Below are positions 24,280 to 51,155 of a DNA stretch of 64,000 nucleotides, piece by piece (position 1 is the stretch's first letter; every line of letters begins with the position of its first letter). A model generated the notes under the pieces. That model ran no database searches. It saw only the letters and a list, made by a program, of their open reading frames with translations, and was not told the origin of the DNA. This DNA comes from Camarhynchus parvulus (lineage: Eukaryota; Chordata; Aves; Passeriformes; Thraupidae): contig NC_044600.1 of the NCBI RefSeq assembly GCF_901933205.1, positions 6,734,501-6,798,500 of the forward strand. Reading direction: 5' to 3'. The translations under genes were made by a program, and so were the position numbers.

Positions 24280-27200
24280 CCACTGCGGAGGCAGCAACAA
24301 CCAGGGCTTGGTGTCATCAATGGGGAAGGGGAGGGGCTGCACCCCAACACTGCTGGAGGGTACCCCGTGCCCCAGCCCAGGAGGGGAGGGGACAGGGGGC
24401 ACTGCCTGCATCTCCAGGACATGGTGATGGGCCCTTCCCTGGGCTCTGGGGACAGGGAGGAGCTGGGGCTGCACAGGGGCAGTGCTGGGCCCTGGGTGCA
24501 CCCTCAGACCTGGGATGGGGGTGTGGGGGACCCTGGGGGGTGCAAGGGCTGGTGGGGACCAGAGCTTCCACTGGGTGAGAGGGATGGACACTCATTGTGC
24601 CTGGGGTGCTCATGGGGCAGCCCTGCTGCTCAAGGCATCATCTTTCCCAAATTTCTGCAGCTGTCCCAGCCTTTGTCAGGATACCCCAGCTCAGACAGAG
24701 CTGCCATAGGGGGGCTGCTGGTGGCCAGCAGCATCTGGCACCACTTGAGCCATAGTGGCGAGAGTTTGGATCACCTGAGGATTTGCCTGCAGACCCACCA
24801 CTGCAGCAGTGATGTCTCCAGAGCTGTCCCAGCCCCATGGTGAAAGGCTTTTCCTTAGCATTGCCCCACTTGAGGCTTCCAAACCCTGCTGGAATAGACA
24901 CAAGGGCCACCACGGAGTCAGGGATGCTCCTGGGGAGGGCTGGGGTGGTGCCTGCCTGCTCAAGATTCATCTGCTATGGGGTGAATGAACTTGTCAGTCC
25001 TGCCAGTGATGGTGCATCATTAACAGCCCTGGTCCAGCAGCCTCCTGGTGGCTGTGAAGTCCAGAACATTTGTTTTTTCAGCTATTTTCAGGAATTACTA
25101 AATCACAGCCGTAGTTGTAGGGCAGGGGAAAATCCTGTTGCTGATTTACAGCTTCAGTCCCTGCTCCTGCTCTGTGCAGGGGCTGCAATGCTGTCAGAGC
25201 ATCTGCAGGAGGAACACAAATGTCTCTGCCATGGGGAGGTGCAAGGGGGGTGTGAATGGGGAAGAGCAGCTTTTAAAAGCCTCTGCCCTCAGAGGGGACA
25301 AACAGTGTTTGGGCACACAACCAATGCATTCTAAACCAGACACTGCTATTCTTCCACTTGTAAAATGGTTCATTCCCACTCTCAGCAAGTCAAGCCATTA
25401 ATTGCCAAGTCCCATACTGTTTTCCCTCAGGAAAATAACTTCATGAGTGACTTGGTTGACAGGGAAATTGATCAATAAAGTTGGTAATTGTACATTTATA
25501 TTAATTTTGCATCACTTTTTTAAAGGAAGTTTCTACTGCTTTTTATAGGTGGAGTGTACGATTTAATATTTCTTTTACTTTTTTTGGTCAGTTTTTCTTG
25601 TGGTCAGTTTGATTTTACTCAGCTAGAAAAAGACATTTTTCGCTGTGTTCACAAACTGAAGACTCCTGCTAGAACTGCTTTCATAGAGTCTCCTGCAGGA
25701 TCAAAATGGGAGAGTAAAAGCACAGCAGTTTGTAGAGGAGCAGCAGGCACAAATAAAATAGAGGCTAAAGGAAGGCAGTAGGATCCCAAGGGACAGGGAC
25801 ATTGCCCATGGAGTGGCTGTGCAGGTGCCAGCAGCACAGGCTGTGGCAGTGGTGGATGTGCCATCGCCAGCAGTGAGTGGGACAGGGCTCTGTGCCTGCC
25901 TGGCTCCCAGGACCCTGTGTGTCCCTGCACTGCTCCAGATACTTCAGGATATTGCCAATTATTAACACAGAAAGTCCAGGGGACAGACAAGGGACAGACA
26001 TCCAGCTGTGCTTTTCCTTCTGAGAAGTCAGGGGAAGCGCCTGTCATTTTTTTCCTGAGGTGTAGAAATTTGCCTTTGACACAAGTGCAAGTTGACTTCC
26101 CTACTGCATTTGTGCACAAGCCGCTTGGAAAAAAAGCACCGAATACCTTGGCAGAGCATCCCTGGGCTGAGCAGTCCCCCACAGACCCACATGGCACCCC
26201 TTTGAGGCATCTGCAGAGGGGCAGCAGCACAGGCAAAGCAGCCTCGGTGAACTTCTTCGTTCGTGTAGGAAAAGGCAAGATGTGGGTTTTTTGTTTATGT
26301 GTGAGATTTGCTGCATCAGGAATGCATGTGACCACTGTAGAGGAAAAGTCTTTGAGTTCCCTCTGTAGTTTTTGCTGTGATTTTATAAACAAGCTGGAAG
26401 GCAGCAGTTCCCTGTGTAGGTAAATACGTGCAGCACATCACCACACCACTGTATGGCTGCTGGGCTTAGGAGATAGATAGCCATTGAACAAGTCTCTAAT
26501 TCACACGTTTCTACACCAATCTTCATTTTTTAAAATTTCCCCCAAAACCAAAACTCCCACGTACTAAGACTGGGGTTATGTTGCTCTGCTCACAGTACCA
26601 GGTACCTCCATTAGAGGTGGTGTGGTAGTCAAACGAGGTGTTGCAGATTCCTGTAAACACTGGAAAAGCAACCCAAAAAGCCGCCTTATCTACCTTCAGC
26701 CTTTTCCTGTTCACCTCCTTTGATGCAGAAGGAATTCTTGGCAAAGGCTGGCGGCTCATTGTGGTATCCAGCACTGTCTTGCTTTTCTTGCACTTCTTGC
26801 CCACCCACCTCATGTGCTTTTCCTCAGCTCACATCCAGCGTGTTGGGAGCCAGGACTGCCTTTGGCAGGTGTTTGTGCAGTGCCTTGCACAACAGCAGCT
26901 CCCAGTGCCTGCTGTGAAAGACTTCAGGTCTTGCTCTTTGCCCCACAGAAACCTTGCATGTGTCTGGCTCTCTCTTTGCAGGGTGGGAGACCCTGGCTGG
27001 GGACCCAGCTGTGCAGCTGCCCCCAGCACAAAGCCACACAAAGAAAAAAATCTTGGGTTAAATTGGATGTGGCAGGTATCAGCCACATGGCAAAGCAGGA
27101 GCCAGCTCACCTCTCCTGTGAGGGTTTGCTAAAGTGACAATGATGACCAGTGCAAATGATGGCTCTGACACCCTGATGACACAGTGGTTCCTGGTAACAA

Positions 27201-28955
27201 ACTCACCAAATGGAAGAAAAACACAAATTGAAGTATTTTATTTTGTTAAGCGAAGTGTTAGTTGTTGCTCTCTGCAATTTCTCATGTAAACCCATCCTTG
27301 TGGCTGTTCGGGATACTGAAGGTTACTCAAACCGTGATTCAAGCAGAGCATATATTCATTTATAAACTGTCTAGGGTGAGTTCTCATACCATATAGGGTG
27401 TGTGAAAAAATAACCTCCCCCTCATACTGAAAAGAAATTATTTGAGTGTGCAGGGCTGCCAGTGAAGGTCTGATGGCCGGGAGGGGCTGGAGGTGTGGAA
27501 GATGCAGCTCAGCAAGAAGAGAGTTGTGATTATGCTGTACTAGAAAGCACAGGGTGCTTTTCTAATTTCAAGTTCAGGAGTTTACACCACAGAAGATTTT
27601 TCTACCTCGTATTTTGTATTCTCTGATTGCTACAGGGTATTTTACGTTTTGTGAATGGAGGAGAAAAATTTGTCATTAAAAGAAGCGGGGGAGGAAAAAT
27701 CTGATAAAGGCACATTAGTAAACATTTAGAAGCTGTCTCTCTCACACACACCCCATTTCCCTGCTCCTCCCTGCCTTAGGGTTGGCTTAATCATTTCCCA
27801 GTTCCTCAGATGGGGAACAGGCAAGCGAAGCATCGGCATCGCTGCTCTGGCGCTTCCCGGAGCGCAGGAGAGGCAGCGCGTCCCGTCCAGAGCCAGGCGC
27901 TGTGTTCCCTTCCCGGGGAGAAGGGCTTCATCCCGCTCCAACCTGCGGCACAGCCGAGCCAGCCCTGCCCCGCAGCCCCCCTGGCCGAGCTCCCAGCGGC
28001 ACAGACGGAATTCCCGGGGGCTCCAGGGCGAACCCATCCTCACCCCTTCCCCTCGGCCAGAACCCACGCGGAGACACGAGGATTTCAGTGGCAGGGCTGG
28101 AACAGGAGAGCTAAACAGGGTTCTTGCACTGCCACGGGTAGCAGGATATCGCGGGAGAACGAGTTTTGCCTAAATCTCTTCAAAAAACCATCCTATAGTA
28201 TTCCCCCAGGGCACCAAAAAGCCACCTAGGGGAGCTGGGGCTGGAGATAGCTGACTCCTTATTTATACAGACAGTACCTAGTGGGGTATTTTCCTGATTG
28301 TGAAGGGCTGGGGTGGGGAATCACAACCTGTGAGAGGGCACAGACTCTGGGAATCCCCTCATGCACCCCTAATGCCCAAAGCTGGATCTTACCGGAGCCG
28401 TGATTTGCTACAGCTCACCTGGAGATATGCAGGAGACACACCAGGGTTGGTTCCCTTCCTGCTCACAGTGGGGACAAAATAAAGATGCCACTAATAATGA
28501 TTGTTAGACAAACAATTGTTAGATTTTTAAAGCCTCTTCCTGCACCTTGGTTTACTCACCATCACTGGCCTGTCTCTCCTACCTGGTTCCACAAGGATTT
28601 CCACCTTCCAAGATGAAGTTTCAAATCATCAATTGGTGTTTTCTGGAGCAGAGCTCACACACAGAAGGGCATTTGCAGCCACTCAAATGTGTCCCCAACA
28701 CACACCCTGCACCAGCCTTTCGTCACCTACCAGCATGATCCCTCTCTCAGCTTCTCTAGGGATGAAAATCCTCACAGCCAGTTCTTAGATTTTGCTGAAT
28801 CTTTGTGCTTTTATAGCCCTACCCTCTTCACCTTGGTGCCTGCAGTACCATGAGCTTACTGGGTACTGGCACCTTTACAGAGCTGGGAAGTGTTTTCCCC
28901 ATCAGAGTATTCAACAAACTACATCTGCTTGGGTAATTAAATACTATAACAACTT

Positions 28956-28974
28956 AAAAAAAAAAAAAAAAAAA
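28956..28974. repeat. A homopolymer (19 bases)
   Basis: The run follows AATTAAATACTATAACAACTT. It might be a retroposon tail, but upstream sequence matches no element I recognise and no target-site duplication was identified. Confidence 0.8.
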
Positions 28975-31430
28975 GGAAAAACCCAGACCACAGTGGTGTC
29001 TCAGCTTATAAAGATGCTTGCCAAGAGTGGAGATCTGATCTTGCAAGGTGCAACCTGCACAGGAATTAAAGGCACTTGGGCAGGGCAGGCAGTCCTTTAA
29101 TGACTTGTAACCAGCTCCCTGTAAGCACTGTCAGCTCCTCACTGCTGGATTAGTGCGTGCTTGACAGCACTGTTGCAGCATAATACACAATGAAACACCA
29201 CCATTTAATCAGTCAGGATATACAATTACAAGGCAGCTCAAAGATCCTTATTTAACTCAATTTTCAAAACCAGGATGGCCAAAAAAAAAGCCGCAAGTGA
29301 AGTGCCAGCTCAGTTCACAGAGAGACTTTTCATCACATTTTGTGTCTCAGCTACCAAAATGTACAGAAATGCCAGATGTCACAGGGAGAGACAGTGTAGC
29401 AAAGCCTATAAATATTCGAAATTATTTTTCCAGTGTACATTCGTGATTCGTAAAATGTGGAACTATAATGAATTTCAAATGGCACATAAACGTTCAAATA
29501 CAAGACACTCCTCTGTGCTTTCATAATGCTTTAATATATGTCTTGGGTTGTATGAAGCTGGTGTTTAACTTGCAAAGATGTGACTAAGCCCCCAGTCTTT
29601 TAACCAAAATTACCAAACAAAAACTAACAATTGCAGTTTCAACGTTTTTCAAGTGAGGATTTATCTTCCTGTTGTGCACACACAGCAGCTGTGAAAGGCT
29701 GCAGTAGATAGAATATTCTGGCAAGGGTGTAACTTTTCATCTGAACAATTTTCAGACCAACAAAACCTTTTGAATAAGGAATCTCTCTGTGGTGATGAAC
29801 TTGACCTGACAAGCACCTGTGTGAAGTGCAAAAACCTCTGTGTCTGTTCCACAGCACCTGAAATGTGGGAACATTGAGTGGGATTTTAAGTACAGACCTT
29901 TTCCATCAGACACAGGTGGTGGGGTAGAAGGCAATCCTGTGCTGCTGCAGCACCACTCCTGGGGCCAGTGTGGCTCAACAGCATCTTCCCAAACCTCTGC
30001 TGTGCCCACACAGTCCTGCAATCCCAGCCCTTGTCCCCAGCAGACCCAGCAGGAATTCCCTGCTCCAGCTACATTTGAAAGATAAACCCCTTGCGATTAA
30101 CTCAACCCCTCCTCTCTTTCCTCAATCACATGGTGTAGTAATTGTCTTAACCATGACTGGAAAACCTTTCAGGAGACTCATTACTTCCTCTTCTTGGAGA
30201 TGCTCTGCATGTTTTTGCAACAAGTCACAAGTTCTTGAACAGGCAGATACACAAAGGTGATTTAGGATGAATCCAGAAATACAATTAGACTTTGTAGTGC
30301 ATTGGAACAAAAGCTCTTTGAAAGAATAACGTACAGTACAATTTTGATCAGTGTTCTAATATTTGTTAAAGAGAATTCTGATTTAACAAATAGGTCTCCC
30401 AGAAATGTAGTCATTTGATGTGAATTACATTGTGTGAATTCATATTTTAGGTCTGCTATTGACATCATTAATATTAGGTCAGCTGTAACTGAGCAGGCCA
30501 TGGATGGGCAGTAGTGTGCAGTTCTTGGAAAAGTACAGACTTGAACAAAACCAGAGAAAAATCTTTCAAAACAGAGTCTTTCAAAAACTCCATGGTGTAT
30601 TAGGCACTGAGCAGCACGGAATCCGAGGATGTGGTGGGAGAATCCACATGCAGAAGAGCAAGAACCAAAAAGCACAGCACAAACACAGGTGTGAGCTGGG
30701 CTGCCGTGCTCAGAACTGGACTCCACATGAACAGAAGTGCTAATGAAACAAACCAAAATGATTATTTACGAAATGGTTGTGGGTTTTTTTCCCACGTGGA
30801 TATGTTTAATGGACACAGAACCTCCACTCTTCATTTTTGCCAAGACAGAACAAAGGCCTGTTGCTTCAACTCCTCTGTCTGGAATCTGGCTTGGTTGGAG
30901 AATATGCAATTGTTTCACTATCTTCCCACAGCACTTTTATCACCTCTCTCTTAGACAGGATTTCATTAACCAAAAGCTCTACAAAGGTAACAGATCAGAG
31001 TCTGCCTTCAGTGTCACAAGCACTTATGAAAATATTGAGAAGAAAATTTCAAGAGCACTTTAATATACAGAATGAGTGGGATAGATGTGTGGGGCTTATT
31101 TTAAAGAGACAGCCTTTATTTAAAGTACTTTGCTTTGTAGATCTTATAAAGTAAACATTACAATACTTCTTTATTTTTCCCACAAATATATTAAAATTGT
31201 TTAAATTTAAAAGGCAATTCCACAGATTGATGGATATTTTTAAAGAAAAAAAAATCTAACAGAAATAGGCAGCTCAACTAAAACTAGATTTTAAACATTC
31301 TGTTTTGTCATTCCATCTTTTAAAAAAAAAGAAAAAAGGAAAAACACACTTTTCACCCAGACTTCCTTTACAACAATAAGGCAACTCCAGGAGATTTGGA
31401 TGAGCCCCTTGGAGATTACAGATACTGTAA

Positions 31431-31930
31431 CTGGCTGCTCCTCATGCTTTATTACCACCCAAAGGTGCAACTATCCAATAATCACAATCACATCTGTGCA
31501 TTAAAATATAAAACTTAAATTACAGATTTTAAAAATATTACTAATAGACTTCCGTATCATAAAACGCTTTACATTTACAGTACTTGAACTATTTCAGTTC
31601 TGGGTTGATGAGGTTTAAGCAATTTACCACTGCAAGAGTTAGACTCTGAGCTCACAAACAGCACAACCCAACCAGGGGCAGCGACAGTCGGTAGTGTCAT
31701 AGTGCAAATCAAAATAAGGAGTGCAGAACTGCACTAATTGTTTACATTTCTAAAATATAAATGAACAAGACGAGCTCTTATATTGTACATGCAATAAATT
31801 ACAGTAAGCATATGGCAATGGGGCTGGGGCATTCTACAAGTGTAGCTGGTGTACCAGAGCTGAAGCCTGTGAAAGATAGGACTCAGTAAACAAAACATTT
31901 CAAAGCTCTGTTGTCACTTGAACTCTGCTT
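31431..31930 (-). other. HPRT1: HPRT1 3' UTR (probable extent)
   Basis: From the TGA stop the minus strand runs through about 480 nt of AT-rich, stop-filled sequence to an AATAAAGCATGAGG signal, with a GT-rich stretch further downstream. The left end is an estimate. AATAAA hexamers further on (31115-31120, 31170-31175) could give longer isoforms. Confidence 0.6.
31448..31453 (-). terminator. HPRT1: Candidate HPRT1 polyadenylation signal
   Basis: AATAAA on the minus strand lies about 480 nt after the stop codon, giving a 3' UTR somewhat shorter than I recall for the human mRNA. GT-rich sequence follows within about 100 nt. It is the first canonical hexamer I see after the stop. Confidence 0.5.
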
Positions 31931-47593
<15,663 letters not shown>

Positions 47594-47984
47594 GGAGCGC
47601 GGCCCGGCCGGCGGCGGCTGCGGGCGGCTCGGAGCGGCGGGAACGGGCGCTGGGAGCGGCAGGAGCAGCGGCGGCAGCGGACGGTAGGAGCAGGAGGCGC
47701 CGCGCCCGCTGCGGCCCCGGCGCCGCCTCCGCGCCCTCCGCGCTCCCCGCCCTCAACATGGCCGCTGTCTGCGGGCCGTGCAGCGGCTCTGGGAACGGCC
47801 GGAGGGACGGGGCAGGGAGGACACATCACCGGAGCTGTGCTCTCGGTGGGGCTGTCCCCTTCCCAGCTGGGTGCAGGTGTCCCCCCGCTGCCCCACATCC
47901 CCACTCCTTGAGAGCTGAGCCTCCCCTTGCACAGCCCGCTGCGCGTTCCCCGTCCCCTCAGGATGACATGGGAAGGTGACGGTG

Positions 47985-48482
47985 CCGTGTCCAGTGCTGG
48001 GCCCCTCAGCTCAGGAAGGACATTGAGGCGCTGGACCGGGTCCAGAGAAGGGCAACAGAAGTGGGTGAAGCCCCTGGAGCAGCACAAGTCTGATGGGAGC
48101 TCCCGAGGGAGCTGGGGGTGTTTGGCCCGGAGGAAAGGACGCCCAGGGAGGACCTGAGTGCTCTGCACAGCGCCCCGCCAGGGGCTGTAGCCAGGCGGGG
48201 GTCGGGCTCTTCTCCCGGGGAACCACGACAGGACAAGGGGACACAGGCTTAAGAACACGTTTAGGTTGGACATTAGGAGGAATTTCTTCACAGAAAGAGT
48301 GATTAGGCATTGGAACCAGGCAGCCCGGGGCGGTGGTGGAGTCACCATGTCTGGAGGTGTTTAAGGAAAGACTGAACGTGGCACTCGGTGCCTTGGCCTG
48401 GCTGACAAAGTGGTGCTGGCCCATCGGTTGGACTCGATGATCTCAGAGTTTTTCCCAACCTAATTGATTCTGTGCTTCTGTG
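47985..48482 (+). mobile_element. CR1 LINE fragment (3' end)
   Basis: About 500 bp matches the 3' part of chicken-repeat-1. Recognisable blocks are GGACCGGGTCCAGAGAAGGG, ACAGGACAAGGGGACACAGG, GTTTAGGTTGGACATTAGGA, GGAATTTCTTCACAGAAAGA, GTTGGACTCGATGATCTCAG, and a 3' end of TTCTGTG units. It is 5'-truncated, the usual fate of CR1 copies, and the reverse-transcriptase frame is broken. It is inserted about 400 bp upstream of the HPRT1 start codon, just outside the CpG island. Confidence 0.93.
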
Positions 48483-51041
48483 ACTCCTGATGTCCGGGGG
48501 AACAGGGTGGGTAACTGCTGTCATTCCAGAACCAGGCATAGGGATGGATGCACATCCATCAGGTGTTCACATCCATGGAGGGGCTCCACAGACAGAGGTA
48601 AAATAATAAGAAAGCATGGATGATGGTTCCAGTGGTCTCAGATGAGAGAAAGAAAAAAAAGTATCAGCTTTTCCTATAGGTGTGGACAATAAGGACAATT
48701 AAGGACAACACAACACTGCAAATGGAAATTCATGATTTCTTATATTATGTAGCAGCTGAAGACTTTCCCCTTCTTTTTCTAAGGTGTGTAAACCAGGTTT
48801 TATTTTATGATGCGTAAAATCTTGGTGTCAAAAAAAGGATAATGATTCTTAAAAATAACTACTCATAAAGAACTGTAGCAATCACCCTCTGATATGCATC
48901 TAGCATTATTATGGTTGGCTCAGAAAATACAGTGAAATCAAATGAAGTATTCCTTTGTATGAAACAACCAATTTAAGTAAATTTTAACTAAGCAAATGGG
49001 CACGATCCTGATCCCTCGTGAGTGCTGTATTATTACAGTCTGGGCGGGTTAACTGGAGTGGGTGGAACTTTACTGAGTTGCCTGGAGCAGCAGAATGAAA
49101 CATGCCCTGCAGCTAAGGGATATCAGGAATGTGTCATAGCTGGACTGTTTCCAGAAGGCCAGGAAGAACAGCTGCCCTGTCAACTTCAGGGAGAGCCTGA
49201 CATTAGTGGGCAGTGGGCAGTACCTATGGAGAGATTCTGCAACCTCAGAAGAATTGCAGGACCTCATTGTATTTTAGTTACTGAAGACATTTCTCATTAA
49301 TGACTAATATCAATGTCTGCCATTAAAGTAGTATCCAACAGCACCTTTCTGATGGCATGCAGGAGTTGTTGGCTTGACTCCCATGTGGTTTCTCCCCAGC
49401 AAACAAAACCACTAGTCCTGTTTTGCCCTTCTGGATGAGCAATTTCTTTGTTCCTCCTGCCAAACAGCGCATTCCTGGATCCAAAGCATTTCTGGTCCCA
49501 CTGGCACCCCATTATGGAGAGGAAAACAGATTTACAAAAGCAAAAGTATTTGCTGATATTACAGGAAGTTGGTCAGCTGAGATCAGCACCAGATTTAGAT
49601 GACCAATTTTACTCTTGCTGGTTACGAGGCCACTGACGCTTGCAGGACTGGGTGAGGGGGGCGGTTCAGAGGTACCTGGGAGCTGCACATTTTCTGTCTA
49701 GATGATGCATAAGGTGGGAAAGCCAAAGTTTTGATTTCTCTGGTATGCACAGCTTTTTTACAAGGCAAAATAATGTAATAAATGTGCAGAGTGATTTGTC
49801 TCTGAGTAGACTCATAATTTCATAATTATTTCATCTTCTGTTGCCAGCCAGGCATATCTCAGTGCTCAGGCCCAGTGAACCATGGCCTGTATGAGCACCA
49901 GTTGTAAATAATTTTATTAATAGACTTTTGAAAACCTTTCTTGCTAACCACATGTCCCCACTGGTGAGGTACCTGGAGGTAGCAACTGAGTATTCCTCTT
50001 TTGGAAGCACCTGAAATGGTGTGCCCTGGGTCAGATCTTCAGGTCAGTGCCCTTTCACCAATCCCCCACTCTTCTCCCCATTTTTCCCTCCCAGCTTTGA
50101 CATTGCTGCTGGGTGACTCACAGGGAATCAGCCGAATTAATCTGCTGGTTTTGTTTCACAAAACAAGTCCCCTAAAAAAAGCAAAGAGTATAACCAGTTT
50201 TCAGCAGATTAACTAGACCAGCAGGACTCCCTTGTGACCAGAAATTTGTCTGTGCTCACAGAATGGGGGAAAGTGAAGAATTCTGGGGATATTAACCCAG
50301 TTCTGAGAGGAGCACCACTATTTTTAATCAAGAGGAAAACCAAAAAGAAATATCTGATTAAATTATATGGAGAGCATTCACTAGAATGTGAATTTAGTGC
50401 ACAAGCATCCCATCTTCTTCATGGCTGCAAAGAAATCTTTCCACTCTAGCAATTTAAATAGCATATAATTCTTTTTCTAGCCAAATGTTTCAAATGGGAG
50501 AGGAATCCAGATGTACCAAAACATCATTTAAAAAGAGACACACCTTTCTTAAGAAATATGGAATACATGTTGCTCGTTGCAAAATACCTTTTAAAATCAT
50601 GTTCTTGTTCTCTGTCTTGTTGATGCCTGCAAAAATTTGTCATCACAGTGATTCTCAGTGGTGCTGGTCTCCATGGATTTTGGAAAGTGGTGCCTATCTA
50701 CTTATTGGTTTCAAGACTGGTATATCCTGCATGGTGAGAGTTTATCAAATTTTCTCTCCCTGCCCAGATAATAAGTGGCAATTTACTTACCAAAACTAAG
50801 ATAAGCAAAACATCTGAACTGATGTACTTCTCTGGAGCTGTAGATAACTTCCCCTTTTCACTAAAAATGTTTTCACAGTCCAGGATGGAGGCTGGGGGAA
50901 TTAGAGACAATTGGTTTTTATTCAGTAGTGCAAGGACTGGTCAATGGCACAAAAATTACACAAAGTAGTACAAAACACTCAGCAGCAGCTGATCCATCCC
51001 GAGAAACGCAGCCTGGATGGCTGCAGACCGCGCCGCTCTTG

Positions 51042-51155
51042 GGGCTGGTATTTGTGGCATTTATCAGCTTTCATTTGCAGACACCCGTTCAGAATTGTGG
51101 GCTGGTATTTGTGGCATTTATCAGCTTTCATTTGCAGACAGCCGTTCAGAACTGT
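51042..51155. repeat. 57-bp direct tandem duplication
   Basis: Two adjacent 57-bp copies (51042-51098 and 51099-51155) both start GGGCTGGTATTTGTGGCATT. I see only two differences (ACACCCG/ACAGCCG and AATTGT/AACTGT), so the duplication looks recent or has been homogenised. A unit of 57 keeps any reading frame, but no gene is evident around it. Confidence 0.92.

Larger units (their letters stand above)
24180..31430. other. Intergenic DNA between the miRNA cluster and the HPRT1 3' end
   Basis: GC-rich sequence at 24.18-24.85 kb gives long open frames that look compositional. A smaller GC-rich patch lies at 27.8-28.1 kb. A minus-strand open frame at 26523-26813 has coding-like codon use but no recognised family; it is described as a finding. 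A 19-base A run sits at 28956-28974. I searched by eye for hairpins of the miR-450 and miR-542 families known from the mammalian cluster and found none. Confidence 0.5.

Noticed and set aside
24208..24843. 211-codon plus-strand frame after the miR-16c hairpin
   Set aside because: GC-rich sequence with overlapping open frames on both strands and no recognised family; most likely compositional.
25649..26392. 247-codon minus-strand frame
   Set aside because: No recognisable domain, low-complexity Pro/Leu/Cys stretches and no supporting splice or promoter signals.
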